NCBI RefSeq assembly: GCF_045446075.1
Contig: NZ_JBJJBQ010000001.1
Span: forward strand, 248,001 to 312,000
Source: Flavisericum labens
GTDB lineage: Bacteria; Bacteroidota; Bacteroidia; Flavobacteriales; Flavobacteriaceae
Length of the DNA: 64,000 nt
Reading direction: 5' to 3'
Each line of letters begins with the position of its first letter. The first letter of the stretch is position 1. The position numbers and the translations under genes were made by a program. Positions 27,297 through 35,403 of this stretch are shown in pieces. The notes under the pieces were generated by a model, which saw nothing but the letters and a program-made list of their open reading frames with translations, was not told the DNA's origin and ran no database searches.

Positions 27297-28946
27297 ATGA
27301 TTAACAATATTCGACTTTGGAATTTTGAAACGAAACATGCAAGACACTATTTCTTGGTGTTTGGTTTCATTATATTGTCGTTGTTTTCCAACGCCCAGGT
27401 TAAATCAACCATCGATTCTACTTCCATAAAAATCGGTGAGCAAATTACCTATCACATTCAAGTAGAAACCGATTCAACCAAATTGGTGGTATTTCCTGAA
27501 GGGCAAACTTTTTCACCCATGGAAATGATTGAATCTTATGATGTTGATACTCTAAAAAACAACTATAAATTTAACCTCATAAAAAAATATGGGCTCACCC
27601 AGTTCGATTCTGGTAAATACACGATTCCAAGACAAAAAATAATTGTTGGCGATAAAACCTTTTTTACTGACTCGCTTCAAGTTGAGGTCAGAAATATAGT
27701 AATTGATACAACCAAAGGACTTTACGATATAAAACCCATTATCGGAGTAGAAAAAGAAGGCAGCAATTGGTGGAAATATTTGCTGTTAACTTTTTTGATA
27801 ATTGGCGCTGTAGCCTTTTTGCTGTTTTGGTTTATTTGGCGAAAGAAACCGTTAACGGAAGAAGAGCAAATAGCTTTGCTACCGCCATACGACCGGGCAA
27901 AATTAGCTTTGAAAAATTTGGATGAAAGCCCTTATTTACAGGAAGAAAACTTAAAAGATTATTATTCGGAGTTAACTTTTATCATCCGTAAATATTTAGA
28001 TGAAAAAGTGTACGACCATGCTCTAGAAAGCACAACCGATGAACTGATAAACAGGCTTACCCTTTTAAGAGAAGGTAGCCAAGTAGATTTAAGCAAAGAA
28101 GACATAAAAAAACTGGAAAGCATTTTAAAACGTGCAGATTTAGTGAAATTTGCCAAGTCTGCTCCAGATATTGAATTGGCAAAAATAGACCGCGATACTA
28201 TCGATTTGGAGATAGACCACGTAAAAGAAGCCCTGCCCGAGCCCACTGAAGAGGAAAAACTATTAGACCAAAAATACCGCGAAGAACAAGAGCTTAGAAA
28301 GAAACGCAAAAAAGTGTGGTTAACCGTTGGTATTAGTGTGTTTTTGCTTTTAGTAACATTAACAGGACTTTCTGTAAAATTTGGTTTTGATTATGTAAAA
28401 GACACCATAATTGGTCACGACAGTAAAGAACTTTTAGAAGGCGATTGGATAACTAGCGAGTACGGTTTTCCGCCAATAACCATGAGCACGCCTAAGGTTT
28501 TGAAGCGTACTACGCCTGAGTTGCCAGAACAGATGGCCCAACAAATGGAATTGACTCAATTTAGCTATGGTAGCTTAATTGATAGGTTTCAAATACAGGT
28601 AGCTACAACAAAAATCAAGAATTTAGGTGAAAATAAAATTGACCTTCAAAAAGCCATAGATGGCGGTTTGAAGTTGTTCGAAAATGCAGGAGCCCAAAAC
28701 ATTATAACTAAAAATGAAAAATTTGTAACGCCAAACGGTGCTGAAGGTTTAAAGGTATATGGCACTATGGATGCTCCTGTTATGGGTACAGATAAACTTG
28801 AAAAAGGGAAATACGTTATCCTTGGGTTTTCCGCCGAAAATGTGATTCAACAAGTCATGTTATTCTATAAAGAACAGGACGTTTACGCCGAGAAAATGGT
28901 AGAACGCATTTTAAATTCAGTAGAACTTAAAAAAGCAGAAAATTAA
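27297..28946 (+). CDS. Bat operon accessory membrane protein
   Basis: A 549-residue membrane protein found in this position in flavobacterial bat operons. It has an N-terminal signal (about residues 17-33, ending SNA), a periplasmic beta-rich domain (TSIKIGEQITYHIQVE, similar to the start of BatD), a first transmembrane helix near 160-180, a cytosolic helical stretch (YYSELTFIIRKYLDEKVYDHALESTT, close to the BatD tail), a second transmembrane helix near 339-356 and a C-terminal domain without recognised motif. It thus looks like a BatD-related protein with an extra C-terminal part. The stop and the batA ATG overlap (TAATG). Confidence 0.8.
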   Translation: MINNIRLWNFETKHARHYFLVFGFIILSLFSNAQVKSTIDSTSIKIGEQITYHIQVETDSTKLVVFPEGQTFSPMEMIESYDVDTLKNNYKFNLIKKYGLTQFDSGKYTIPRQKIIVGDKTFFTDSLQVEVRNIVIDTTKGLYDIKPIIGVEKEGSNWWKYLLLTFLIIGAVAFLLFWFIWRKKPLTEEEQIALLPPYDRAKLALKNLDESPYLQEENLKDYYSELTFIIRKYLDEKVYDHALESTTDELINRLTLLREGSQVDLSKEDIKKLESILKRADLVKFAKSAPDIELAKIDRDTIDLEIDHVKEALPEPTEEEKLLDQKYREEQELRKKRKKVWLTVGISVFLLLVTLTGLSVKFGFDYVKDTIIGHDSKELLEGDWITSEYGFPPITMSTPKVLKRTTPELPEQMAQQMELTQFSYGSLIDRFQIQVATTKIKNLGENKIDLQKAIDGGLKLFENAGAQNIITKNEKFVTPNGAEGLKVYGTMDAPVMGTDKLEKGKYVILGFSAENVIQQVMLFYKEQDVYAEKMVERILNSVELKKAEN

Positions 28947-29950
28947 TGTTTGAAGGCATAGAATTTGCAAATAAAGAGTTTTTCTGGTTGCTGTTAGCGC
29001 TTCCGTTGGCTGTGCTTTGGTATATTTTTAAGAATAAAAGGCAAACGGCCGAACTCAAAATTTCAAGTTTAAAAGGTTTTAAGGTCACCAATTCGTGGTT
29101 GCCAAAACTAAGGCATTTGTTGTTTGCTTTACGTTTATTGGCTTTGGCTTTCCTAATTACGGCATTGGCACGACCACAATCGGTCGATGTTTCCACAAAA
29201 ACAAAAACAACACGCGGTATTGATATTGTTATGTCCATTGATGTTTCGGCGAGTATGTTGGCCAAAGATTTATCGCCTAACCGCTTGGAAGCCTTAAAGA
29301 AGGTAGCTGGAGAATTTATTCAAGGTCGCCCCAACGACCGTATTGGTTTGGTAGAATATGCTGGAGAAAGCTACACCAAAACACCTATAACTAGCGATAA
29401 AGCCATTGTGTTACGTTCGCTTAAAAGTATAAAATACAACACTATAATTGAAGGTGGGACAGCTATTGGTATGGGCTTGGCCACATCGGTAAACCGACTA
29501 AAGGACAGTAAGGCAAAAAGCAAAGTCATTATTTTATTGACCGACGGTGTTAATAATTCGGGTTTTATCGACCCAAAAATAGCGAGCGAATTGGCTGTGG
29601 AATTTGGTATTAAAGTATATACCATAGGCTTGGGGACCAATGGAATGGCTTTGTCGCCTGTTGCAATTCGACCTAACGGCAGCTTTCAATACGGGCGTAT
29701 TCAAGTGGAAATTGACGAAACGTTGTTAAAAGAGATTGCAGAAGTGACCGGTGGTAGATATTTTAGAGCTACCAACAATAAAAAGTTAGCAGAAATTTAT
29801 GATGAAATAAACAAGCTGGAAAAAACAGAAATTGAAGAATTTAAGTTTTATAATTACGACGAAAAGTACCGTCTGTTAGTGATTTTAGCTGGTTTGTTAT
29901 TGTTAATAGAACTTTTGTTGAGGTTCACAATTTTTAGAAGCTTTGTTTAA
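28946..29950 (+). CDS. batA: BatA, membrane-bound vWA protein
   Basis: A 334-residue inner-membrane protein with two N-terminal helices (about 10-28 and 55-74), a periplasmic or membrane-proximal von Willebrand A domain with MIDAS motif DVSAS at 99-103, and a C-terminal helix (about 312-330). The remaining MIDAS residues appear as the Thr/Asp of LLTDGVNNSG. vWA domains bind protein ligands through a metal ion. Part of the bat aerotolerance cluster; start overlaps the previous stop codon, so translation is coupled. Well-supported family call; the molecular role of Bat proteins is not settled. Confidence 0.94.
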   Translation: MFEGIEFANKEFFWLLLALPLAVLWYIFKNKRQTAELKISSLKGFKVTNSWLPKLRHLLFALRLLALAFLITALARPQSVDVSTKTKTTRGIDIVMSIDVSASMLAKDLSPNRLEALKKVAGEFIQGRPNDRIGLVEYAGESYTKTPITSDKAIVLRSLKSIKYNTIIEGGTAIGMGLATSVNRLKDSKAKSKVIILLTDGVNNSGFIDPKIASELAVEFGIKVYTIGLGTNGMALSPVAIRPNGSFQYGRIQVEIDETLLKEIAEVTGGRYFRATNNKKLAEIYDEINKLEKTEIEEFKFYNYDEKYRLLVILAGLLLLIELLLRFTIFRSFV

Positions 29951-29960
29951 AAACTAAAAA

Positions 29961-30998
29961 ATGTATCAATTAGACGAGAAAATATGGTTTTGGGCATTAG
30001 CAATTATTCCAGTAATTGTGCTACTCTTTTTGGTGCTTCAATTATGGAAATATAGGGCACAGCGTAATTTTGCTGATAAAGCATTGCTGAAAAAACTAAG
30101 CCCGAACACCTCGCTTTTCAAAAGTGTTTTAAAAATTGTAGTGCTTTGTTTGGCATTTGCTTGTTTGGCTTTGGCAATGGTCAATCCAAAAATTGGCACG
30201 AAATTAGAAACAGTTAAACGTGAAGGTGTTGATATTGTTTTCGCTATCGACGTTTCGAAAAGTATGTTGGCCGAAGACATTGCCCCCAATCGTTTGGAAA
30301 AATCCAAACAACTGGTAACGCAGATTATTAATAATTTGGCAAGCGATCGTATTGGTATTATTGCGTATGCGGGAAAGGCATTTCCACAGTTGCCCATCAC
30401 AACCGATTATGCCTCAGCTAAAATGTTTCTGCAAAGCATGAATACCGATATGCTGTCATCACAAGGTACGGCGATCAACGAAGCCATTAATCTAGCAAAA
30501 ACCTATTTCGATGATGAAGAACAAACCAATAGGGTGCTTATTATCATTTCAGATGGGGAAGACCACAGCGAACAAGCCGCAGCAGTGGCCGAAGAAGCTA
30601 GTGAGGAAGGCATCAGGATTTTTACCGTTGGCGTTGGCGATGTAAAAGGAGGTCCCATTCCAATCAAGAAAAATGGCGTGGTTTTAAATTACAAAAAGGA
30701 TAGTCAAGGCGAAACGGTTATTACCAAACTGAATGAGGAAACCTTAAAAAATATTGCCGATGAGGCTAATGGTGCTTACATCAATGGAAGAAATACTAAT
30801 GAAGTGGTTGAAAATATTAGGGAGATTTTAAATGCGATGGATAAAACTGAGTTTGAAGCGAAACAGTTTGCCGATTTTAAAGATCAGTTTCAATGGTTTT
30901 TAGGTTTTGGAATTTTCTTTTTACTTCTAGATATTTTCCTTTTGGAACGAAAAACCGAATGGTTAAAGAAATTGAATCTGTTCAACGAAAATTTATAA
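29961..30998 (+). CDS. batB: BatB, membrane-bound vWA protein
   Basis: A 345-residue paralogue of BatA with the same plan: helices at about 8-28 and 55-73, vWA domain with MIDAS DVSKS at 97-101 and IISDGEDHSEQA, and a C-terminal helix near 313-331. It begins 10 nt after batA. The presence of two vWA paralogues side by side suggests a heteromeric complex with BatC, as reported for related operons. Confidence 0.94.
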   Translation: MYQLDEKIWFWALAIIPVIVLLFLVLQLWKYRAQRNFADKALLKKLSPNTSLFKSVLKIVVLCLAFACLALAMVNPKIGTKLETVKREGVDIVFAIDVSKSMLAEDIAPNRLEKSKQLVTQIINNLASDRIGIIAYAGKAFPQLPITTDYASAKMFLQSMNTDMLSSQGTAINEAINLAKTYFDDEEQTNRVLIIISDGEDHSEQAAAVAEEASEEGIRIFTVGVGDVKGGPIPIKKNGVVLNYKKDSQGETVITKLNEETLKNIADEANGAYINGRNTNEVVENIREILNAMDKTEFEAKQFADFKDQFQWFLGFGIFFLLLDIFLLERKTEWLKKLNLFNENL

Positions 30999-31109
30999 AC
31001 CATTTGAAGTTGGATATTTTATAAAATCTTTAACGAACAAAATGTACGATATTTTCTATTTTAGAAATGAATAATAGAAAGCAATCAAATGATTTGTGAA
31101 TTTATAAAG

Positions 31110-31976
31110 ATGAAAAGAGTACTTACAATTTTATTAATGTTTACAGCGTTTCTGTCTTTTTCTCAAGAAGAAGAAGATAAAGCCCAGTTATTGGCATTAA
31201 AAAAAGCTAATAATTTTGTTTATGAAGGTAATAGCTTGCTTGAAGACGATGATGCGGTTTCAGCCGAAATGGAATATAGAAAAGCCATTTCAGAACAACC
31301 AAATTCGGTTGTTGGCAGTTATAATTTAGGAACATCTTACGTAAAAAATGGTAATCTTGACGAGGCCATTTACAGACTTCAGGCAGCGGCAAAAGCAGCT
31401 TCTTCAAAAACAGAAAAGCATAAAGCTTATCATAACATCGGCAACGTTTTAATGCAGGGCAAAAAATGCAAAGACGCGGTCGAAGCTTACAAAAATGCGT
31501 TAAGGAATGATCCAACAGACGACGAAACCAGATACAATTTAGGTTTGGCAAAAGTCTGCGCCGAGCAGCAAAAAGACCAAAATCAAGATAAGGATCAGGA
31601 CGGTCAAGACGAGAATAAAGATAACAAGGATCAAAAGGAAGACGACCAAAGCAAAGACAACCAGGAAAATAAAGATAACAAAGACCAAGAAGGCGAGGAT
31701 AACGAGGATAAAAAAGACGAAGGCGACCAAGATAAAAAGGAAGGTGAGGATGAAAAAGATGATGAAGGCAAGCCTAAAGATGACAAAAAAGACAAGGGGA
31801 ATGAAGGTGATGAAAAAAAGGAACAGCCTAAACCACGGCCTCAACAAGGTCAATTATCACCACAGCAAGTTAAAAACTTGCTAGAAGCAATGAATAATCA
31901 AGAACAAGAGGTTCAAGAAAAGATGAATGCCGAAAAACAAAAAGGTGTTATTATCCAAACGGATAAAGATTGGTAG
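31110..31976 (+). CDS. batC: BatC, TPR protein with acidic/lysine-rich linker
   Basis: A 288-residue exported protein. The ATG at 31110 is preferred to the upstream 31089 ATG because it gives a clean signal peptide (MKRVLTILLMFTAFLSFSQ). Residues about 20-145 hold TPR repeats (NLGTSYVKNGNLDEAIYRLQ, HNIGNVLMQGKKCKDAVEAY). From about 152 to 240 there is a low-complexity stretch of Asp, Glu, Lys, Asn and Gln, then a short conserved tail that starts LSPQQVKNLLEAMNNQEQEV. TPR domains bind partner proteins, probably BatA/BatB. The linker is encoded by A-rich, purine-biased DNA, which explains the spurious reverse-strand reading frame there. Confidence 0.92.
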   Translation: MKRVLTILLMFTAFLSFSQEEEDKAQLLALKKANNFVYEGNSLLEDDDAVSAEMEYRKAISEQPNSVVGSYNLGTSYVKNGNLDEAIYRLQAAAKAASSKTEKHKAYHNIGNVLMQGKKCKDAVEAYKNALRNDPTDDETRYNLGLAKVCAEQQKDQNQDKDQDGQDENKDNKDQKEDDQSKDNQENKDNKDQEGEDNEDKKDEGDQDKKEGEDEKDDEGKPKDDKKDKGNEGDEKKEQPKPRPQQGQLSPQQVKNLLEAMNNQEQEVQEKMNAEKQKGVIIQTDKDW

Positions 31977-31988
31977 AAATGATTTTTT

Positions 31989-32012
31989 GATTGCTGATTA
32001 ACGATTGTTGAA
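31989..32012. repeat. Left arm of inverted repeat around the four-helix-bundle gene
   Basis: A 24-nt element (GATTGCTGATTAACGATTG then TTGAA) lies 12 nt after batC. Its reverse complement matches 20 of 24 positions at 32380-32403. Confidence 0.75.
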
Positions 32013-32020
32013 ATCTGAAT

Positions 32021-32401
32021 ATGATGAAAACAAATGATTTAGAAGATAGAGTTATTAATTTTGCCGTTTCTATAATAAGTATAATTAATGGCGTTAATAA
32101 GAACTACGCAGGTATTTATTATGGCAGCCAATTAATACGTTCATCTGGTTCGCCCGCGCTAAACTATGGTGAAGCAAGAAGTGCCGAATCTCACAAAGAT
32201 TTTGTTCATAAGATGGGAATTTGCTTAAAGGAGCTTAGAGAAAGTTATAATTGTTTAAAAATTATTAAAAGCGCTCATTTATATACGGGAAACTTATTGG
32301 ATTTGGATAAAATTCTAGATGAAAATAACCAATTCATTTCAATTTTTGTTGCCAGCATAAAAACATCTAAGAACAACAATTCAAAAATCGTTAATCGTTA
32401 A
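32021..32401 (+). CDS. Four-helix-bundle protein (23S rRNA intervening-sequence family)
   Basis: A 126-residue cytosolic helical protein of the family first seen in intervening sequences of 23S rRNA genes. The conserved core is RSSGSPALNYGEARSAES, followed by KMGICLKELRESYNCLKII. Function is unknown. In flavobacteria such genes occur scattered in many copies, often next to unrelated genes. Here it splits batC and batD, is flanked by a 24-nt inverted repeat, and its last codons (KIVNR and the stop) are part of the right repeat arm. That speaks for a later insertion into the operon. It is in the same orientation as the bat genes, so downstream transcription should continue. Starts at 32021 or 32024 (MM). 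Confidence 0.92.
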   Translation: MMKTNDLEDRVINFAVSIISIINGVNKNYAGIYYGSQLIRSSGSPALNYGEARSAESHKDFVHKMGICLKELRESYNCLKIIKSAHLYTGNLLDLDKILDENNQFISIFVASIKTSKNNNSKIVNR

Positions 32402-32403
32402 TC
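32380..32403. repeat. Right arm of inverted repeat around the four-helix-bundle gene
   Basis: A 24-nt element (TTCAAAAATCGTTAATCG then TTAATC) that overlaps the stop codon of the four-helix-bundle gene and is the inverse of 31989-32012 at 20 of 24 positions. A further partial copy, CGTTAATTC, follows at about 32410. Confidence 0.75.
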
Positions 32404-32418
32404 GCTTTTCGTTAATTC

Positions 32419-34191
32419 ATGAAATTCTTAAAACATATATTCATATTATTAGTATTAACAACAAGTGTTGCTTCTGCTCAGGTACAATTTGATGCTAAGG
32501 TAAGCAAGCAAAAGTTGGGTATTAATGAGCGTTTACGCGTCGATTTTGAAATGAACCAAGACGGCGATAATTTCAATCCGCCAGATTTCGTTAATTTCAC
32601 GGTGGTTGGCGGTCCCAATCAATCGGTAAGTAATTCATGGATTAACGGTAAGCGCACTTTTAAAAAAACCTACAGTTATTTTCTGGCACCAAAAAAACGT
32701 GGAAACTTCACAATTAAGCAAGCTACCATTGTAATTGAAGGCACTGTTTATAAAACCACCCCAGTAAAAGTCGAAGTTACCGCTGCCGTAGATATTCCTA
32801 AAGATCCCAACAACCCACAATATTTAGCTTCAGAAAATGTCCATTTGGTGGCTGAAGTTTCAAAAACCAATCCGTATATAAACGAAGCCATTACAGTGGT
32901 TTACAAGCTTTACGTGTCGCCTAAAATTGCTGTTGATAATTATAATGAAATCGACACCCCGAGATACAATGATTTTTGGAGTCAGACGATTGACACACAA
33001 GGCCAAAAGGTGCAAAACGGAAAATATAATGGCGAAGATTACAGATTTTTGATTCTTCGGAAAATGGTATTGTATCCGCAGAAAACAGGAAAATTAAATA
33101 TTGAACCGTTAACGCTCGATATGGCATTGCGCGTTCCTACAAACCGACGCGATATTTTTGGAAGTGTTTTAATGCAGCGAACCAGTAGAACGGTTTCGGC
33201 TGGAAACAAAACCATAAATGTAAAACCTTTACCGGAAGCCGGAAAACCTTTAGATTTTACGGGTGCTGTTGGTGATTTTAATTTGAACGTAACCACTTCA
33301 AAAACCGAACTGGATGCATCTGAGTCGCTTCAAGTAAAAGTTGATGTAAGCGGAAATGGTAATTTAAAGCTGTTCAAGCTGCCTAAAATATCATTGCCAA
33401 GTTCGCTTGAGGTTTACGAGCCCGAGCATAAAGAAAACGTTAGGACAAATTTATCTGGAATGCAAGGAAATATTTCAGATAGTTATACCGTGGTACCACA
33501 ATTCAAAGGTAAGTACCCCATACCAAGTGTGTCTTTTTCGTATTTTGACTTAAAAACTAAAAGCTATAAGCGTTTGTCTTCTGATGAAATTGTTATTAAT
33601 GTTTTAGGCGGACCATCAAATAATCAGTCAAGTAATAATAATTCTGCGATTGTGGGGAATACAAAGCAAGCTGTGGTGTTAAATAACGACCAGTTTGCTT
33701 TTATAAAAACCCAAACAGATTTTTCTAGCGTTAAACCCAATTATTTCTTCAAAACGAGATTGTTTTGGAGCTTGCTTCTGCTACCATTTTTGGCTATTCC
33801 GTTGGCTATTGTAATTAGGAACAAAAAGGCCAGTAGGGATGCTGATGTATTTGGAAACAAAATTAGAAAGGCCGACAAACTAGCCCGAAAATATTTGAGC
33901 AGTGCCAAAAAATCATTAGGAAAAAAAGAAGCATTCTATATTGCTTTGGAAAAAGCTTTACACAATTATTTAAAAGCGAAGTTACACATTGAAACTAGCG
34001 ATTTCAGTAAAGATAAAATAGAAACCTTGCTGAAACAGAAACAAGTTGAAGATCCCGTAATTAAGGATTTTATTGGAATTATAGAAAATTGCGATTTGGC
34101 ACGTTACACCCCAATTGATAATGTAACCATGCAAGAAGATTATGATAAGGCAGCCAAAACCATTTCATTAATTGATAAACAAGCACGTTAA
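32419..34191 (+). CDS. batD: BatD, oxygen-tolerance membrane protein
   Basis: A 590-residue protein with a cleavable signal (MKFLKHIFILLVLTTSVASA), a long periplasmic part of tandem beta-sandwich domains (KLGINERLRVDFEMNQDGDN, KTNPYINEAITVVYKLYV, DASESLQVKVDVSGNGNL) and one transmembrane helix near 449-467. The cytosolic tail has the helical segment EAFYIALEKALHNYLKAKL shared with the accessory protein upstream. This is the standard BatD layout. It lies 17 nt after the inserted four-helix-bundle gene and 1 nt before batE. Confidence 0.94.
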   Translation: MKFLKHIFILLVLTTSVASAQVQFDAKVSKQKLGINERLRVDFEMNQDGDNFNPPDFVNFTVVGGPNQSVSNSWINGKRTFKKTYSYFLAPKKRGNFTIKQATIVIEGTVYKTTPVKVEVTAAVDIPKDPNNPQYLASENVHLVAEVSKTNPYINEAITVVYKLYVSPKIAVDNYNEIDTPRYNDFWSQTIDTQGQKVQNGKYNGEDYRFLILRKMVLYPQKTGKLNIEPLTLDMALRVPTNRRDIFGSVLMQRTSRTVSAGNKTINVKPLPEAGKPLDFTGAVGDFNLNVTTSKTELDASESLQVKVDVSGNGNLKLFKLPKISLPSSLEVYEPEHKENVRTNLSGMQGNISDSYTVVPQFKGKYPIPSVSFSYFDLKTKSYKRLSSDEIVINVLGGPSNNQSSNNNSAIVGNTKQAVVLNNDQFAFIKTQTDFSSVKPNYFFKTRLFWSLLLLPFLAIPLAIVIRNKKASRDADVFGNKIRKADKLARKYLSSAKKSLGKKEAFYIALEKALHNYLKAKLHIETSDFSKDKIETLLKQKQVEDPVIKDFIGIIENCDLARYTPIDNVTMQEDYDKAAKTISLIDKQAR

Positions 34192-34192
34192 A

Positions 34193-34951
34193 ATGAAGCA
34201 TTTATTTTATACAATTTTGATGTTGACAGGTTTTGTTGCTTTTGCACAGAATCAAGACTTGTTTGAAAAGGCTAATGCCTTTTACAACGATGGAAAGTAT
34301 GCTGAAGCTATTGATAATTACACGGCTATTTTGGAAACCGGACAGCATTCGGCTGACTTATACTTTAATCTAGCCAATGCCCATTATAAACTAAGCCATA
34401 TAGCACCAAGCATATACTACTACGAAAAAGCCTTGCAATTGGCACCAAACGATCAAGATATAAAAAACAATATGGCTTTTGCCAAAAACATGACCATTGA
34501 CGCTATAGATGTGGTGCCCGAAACGGGAGTTTCCAAACTTTTAAAAAACACAACCAATAAGTTGACTTTTGATGCTTGGGCAAAAACAGCAGTAGGTTTG
34601 GTGTTTTGTTTTGTCATAATGTTTTTAACATACTATTTTGCCTATTCTACTGGAAGAAAACGTCTATCCTTTATCGGAAGTTTTGTTTGTTTGGCGCTTG
34701 TTTTTGTAACCTTAGCTTTTGCGTTTCATAAGTATAATTTAGATAAGAAGGATAACCCGGCTATTGTATTTGTTCAGGAAGCTAAAGTTAGAAATACACC
34801 TAACAATACGGGGGAAGAGGCATTTAGGTTACATGAAGGAACCAAAGTTCAGGTTGAAGAATCCTATAACGATTGGCAAAAAATAAAACTTTCTGATGGT
34901 AAAACAGGTTGGGTTAATGCTGAAGACATAAAAATGTTGAACAATTTTTAA
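34193..34951 (+). CDS. batE: BatE, TPR and SH3 protein
   Basis: A 252-residue protein; the ATG at 34193, 1 nt after the batD stop, is chosen because it begins with the signal MKHLFYTILMLTGFVAFA. Residues about 20-110 hold two or three TPR units (NAFYNDGKYAEAIDNYTAIL, FNLANAHYKLSHIAPSIYYY). Two transmembrane helices follow (about 133-152 and 162-181). A C-terminal bacterial SH3 domain runs from about 190 (AKVRNTPNNTGEEAFRLHEG, WQKIKLSDGKTGWVN). Last gene of the bat operon. BatE is required for aerotolerance in Bacteroides models. Confidence 0.94.
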   Translation: MKHLFYTILMLTGFVAFAQNQDLFEKANAFYNDGKYAEAIDNYTAILETGQHSADLYFNLANAHYKLSHIAPSIYYYEKALQLAPNDQDIKNNMAFAKNMTIDAIDVVPETGVSKLLKNTTNKLTFDAWAKTAVGLVFCFVIMFLTYYFAYSTGRKRLSFIGSFVCLALVFVTLAFAFHKYNLDKKDNPAIVFVQEAKVRNTPNNTGEEAFRLHEGTKVQVEESYNDWQKIKLSDGKTGWVNAEDIKMLNNF

Positions 34952-34974
34952 TAAAAAGTTAACATTTAGAATTG

Positions 34975-34982
34975 TATATTTG
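34975..34982 (+). promoter_or_regulatory. -7 box TATATTTG before the small membrane protein gene
   Basis: Exact match to TAnnTTTG, 13 nt before the ATG at 34996. A clear -33 TTTG at 19-21 nt was not found. Its position inside the longer possible reading frame shows that the TTG at 34972 cannot be the real start. Confidence 0.5.
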
Positions 34983-34995
34983 TGCTTCCAGTAAA

Positions 34996-35307
34996 ATGAG
35001 ACCTATGCTGAGACAGATACTTTCAATGTTTTTTACGGGCGTGTTTGTGCTATTTTTAATGGCACCAACAGTCGTTGCCATGTTGGATGATTCTGTTGAT
35101 GTTTCTGTTTTTTTTACAACTTCTGAAGAGGAAGAAAAAGGCGGCAAAAAAAATACCGAAAAGGAATTGTTGTGCTATGAGATGGATACAACAGATTTAG
35201 ATTTTGCCTTTGGTGATAACGAACACAATGTAGAATATTACCAAAAAAAGTACCCTAATCCTCACTTAAAACTTACATCTCCACCTCCCAAAGTTCACAT
35301 ATTATAA
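34996..35307 (+). CDS. Small envelope protein with acidic segment
   Basis: A predicted 103-residue protein (start ATG 34996, or 35005 three codons later) with one hydrophobic helix near its N-terminus (QILSMFFTGVFVLFLMAPTVV), then SEEEEKGGKKNTEKELLCYE and a C-terminal segment that ends SPPPKVHIL. It may be an exported or membrane-anchored protein. No family recognised. It follows the bat operon by 44 nt but has its own -7 box, and precedes the first SulP gene by 96 nt. Two of its features, a short half-life-like acidic stretch and the charged tail, give no function. Confidence 0.65.
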   Translation: MRPMLRQILSMFFTGVFVLFLMAPTVVAMLDDSVDVSVFFTTSEEEEKGGKKNTEKELLCYEMDTTDLDFAFGDNEHNVEYYQKKYPNPHLKLTSPPPKVHIL

Positions 35308-35403
35308 TTTTTTAGTTTAAAGGCTTTTAAGTAAGTCTTTATCAATCTTTATTGTTTACCATGTTTGGTTTTTATTAAAATCAGACAGAAATTTTATTAT
35401 AAT

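Noticed and set aside
31539..31853. Hydrophobic minus-strand frame resembling a membrane protein
   Set aside because: It is the reverse complement of the Lys/Asp-rich BatC linker, which mechanically yields Phe, Leu, Ile and Val.
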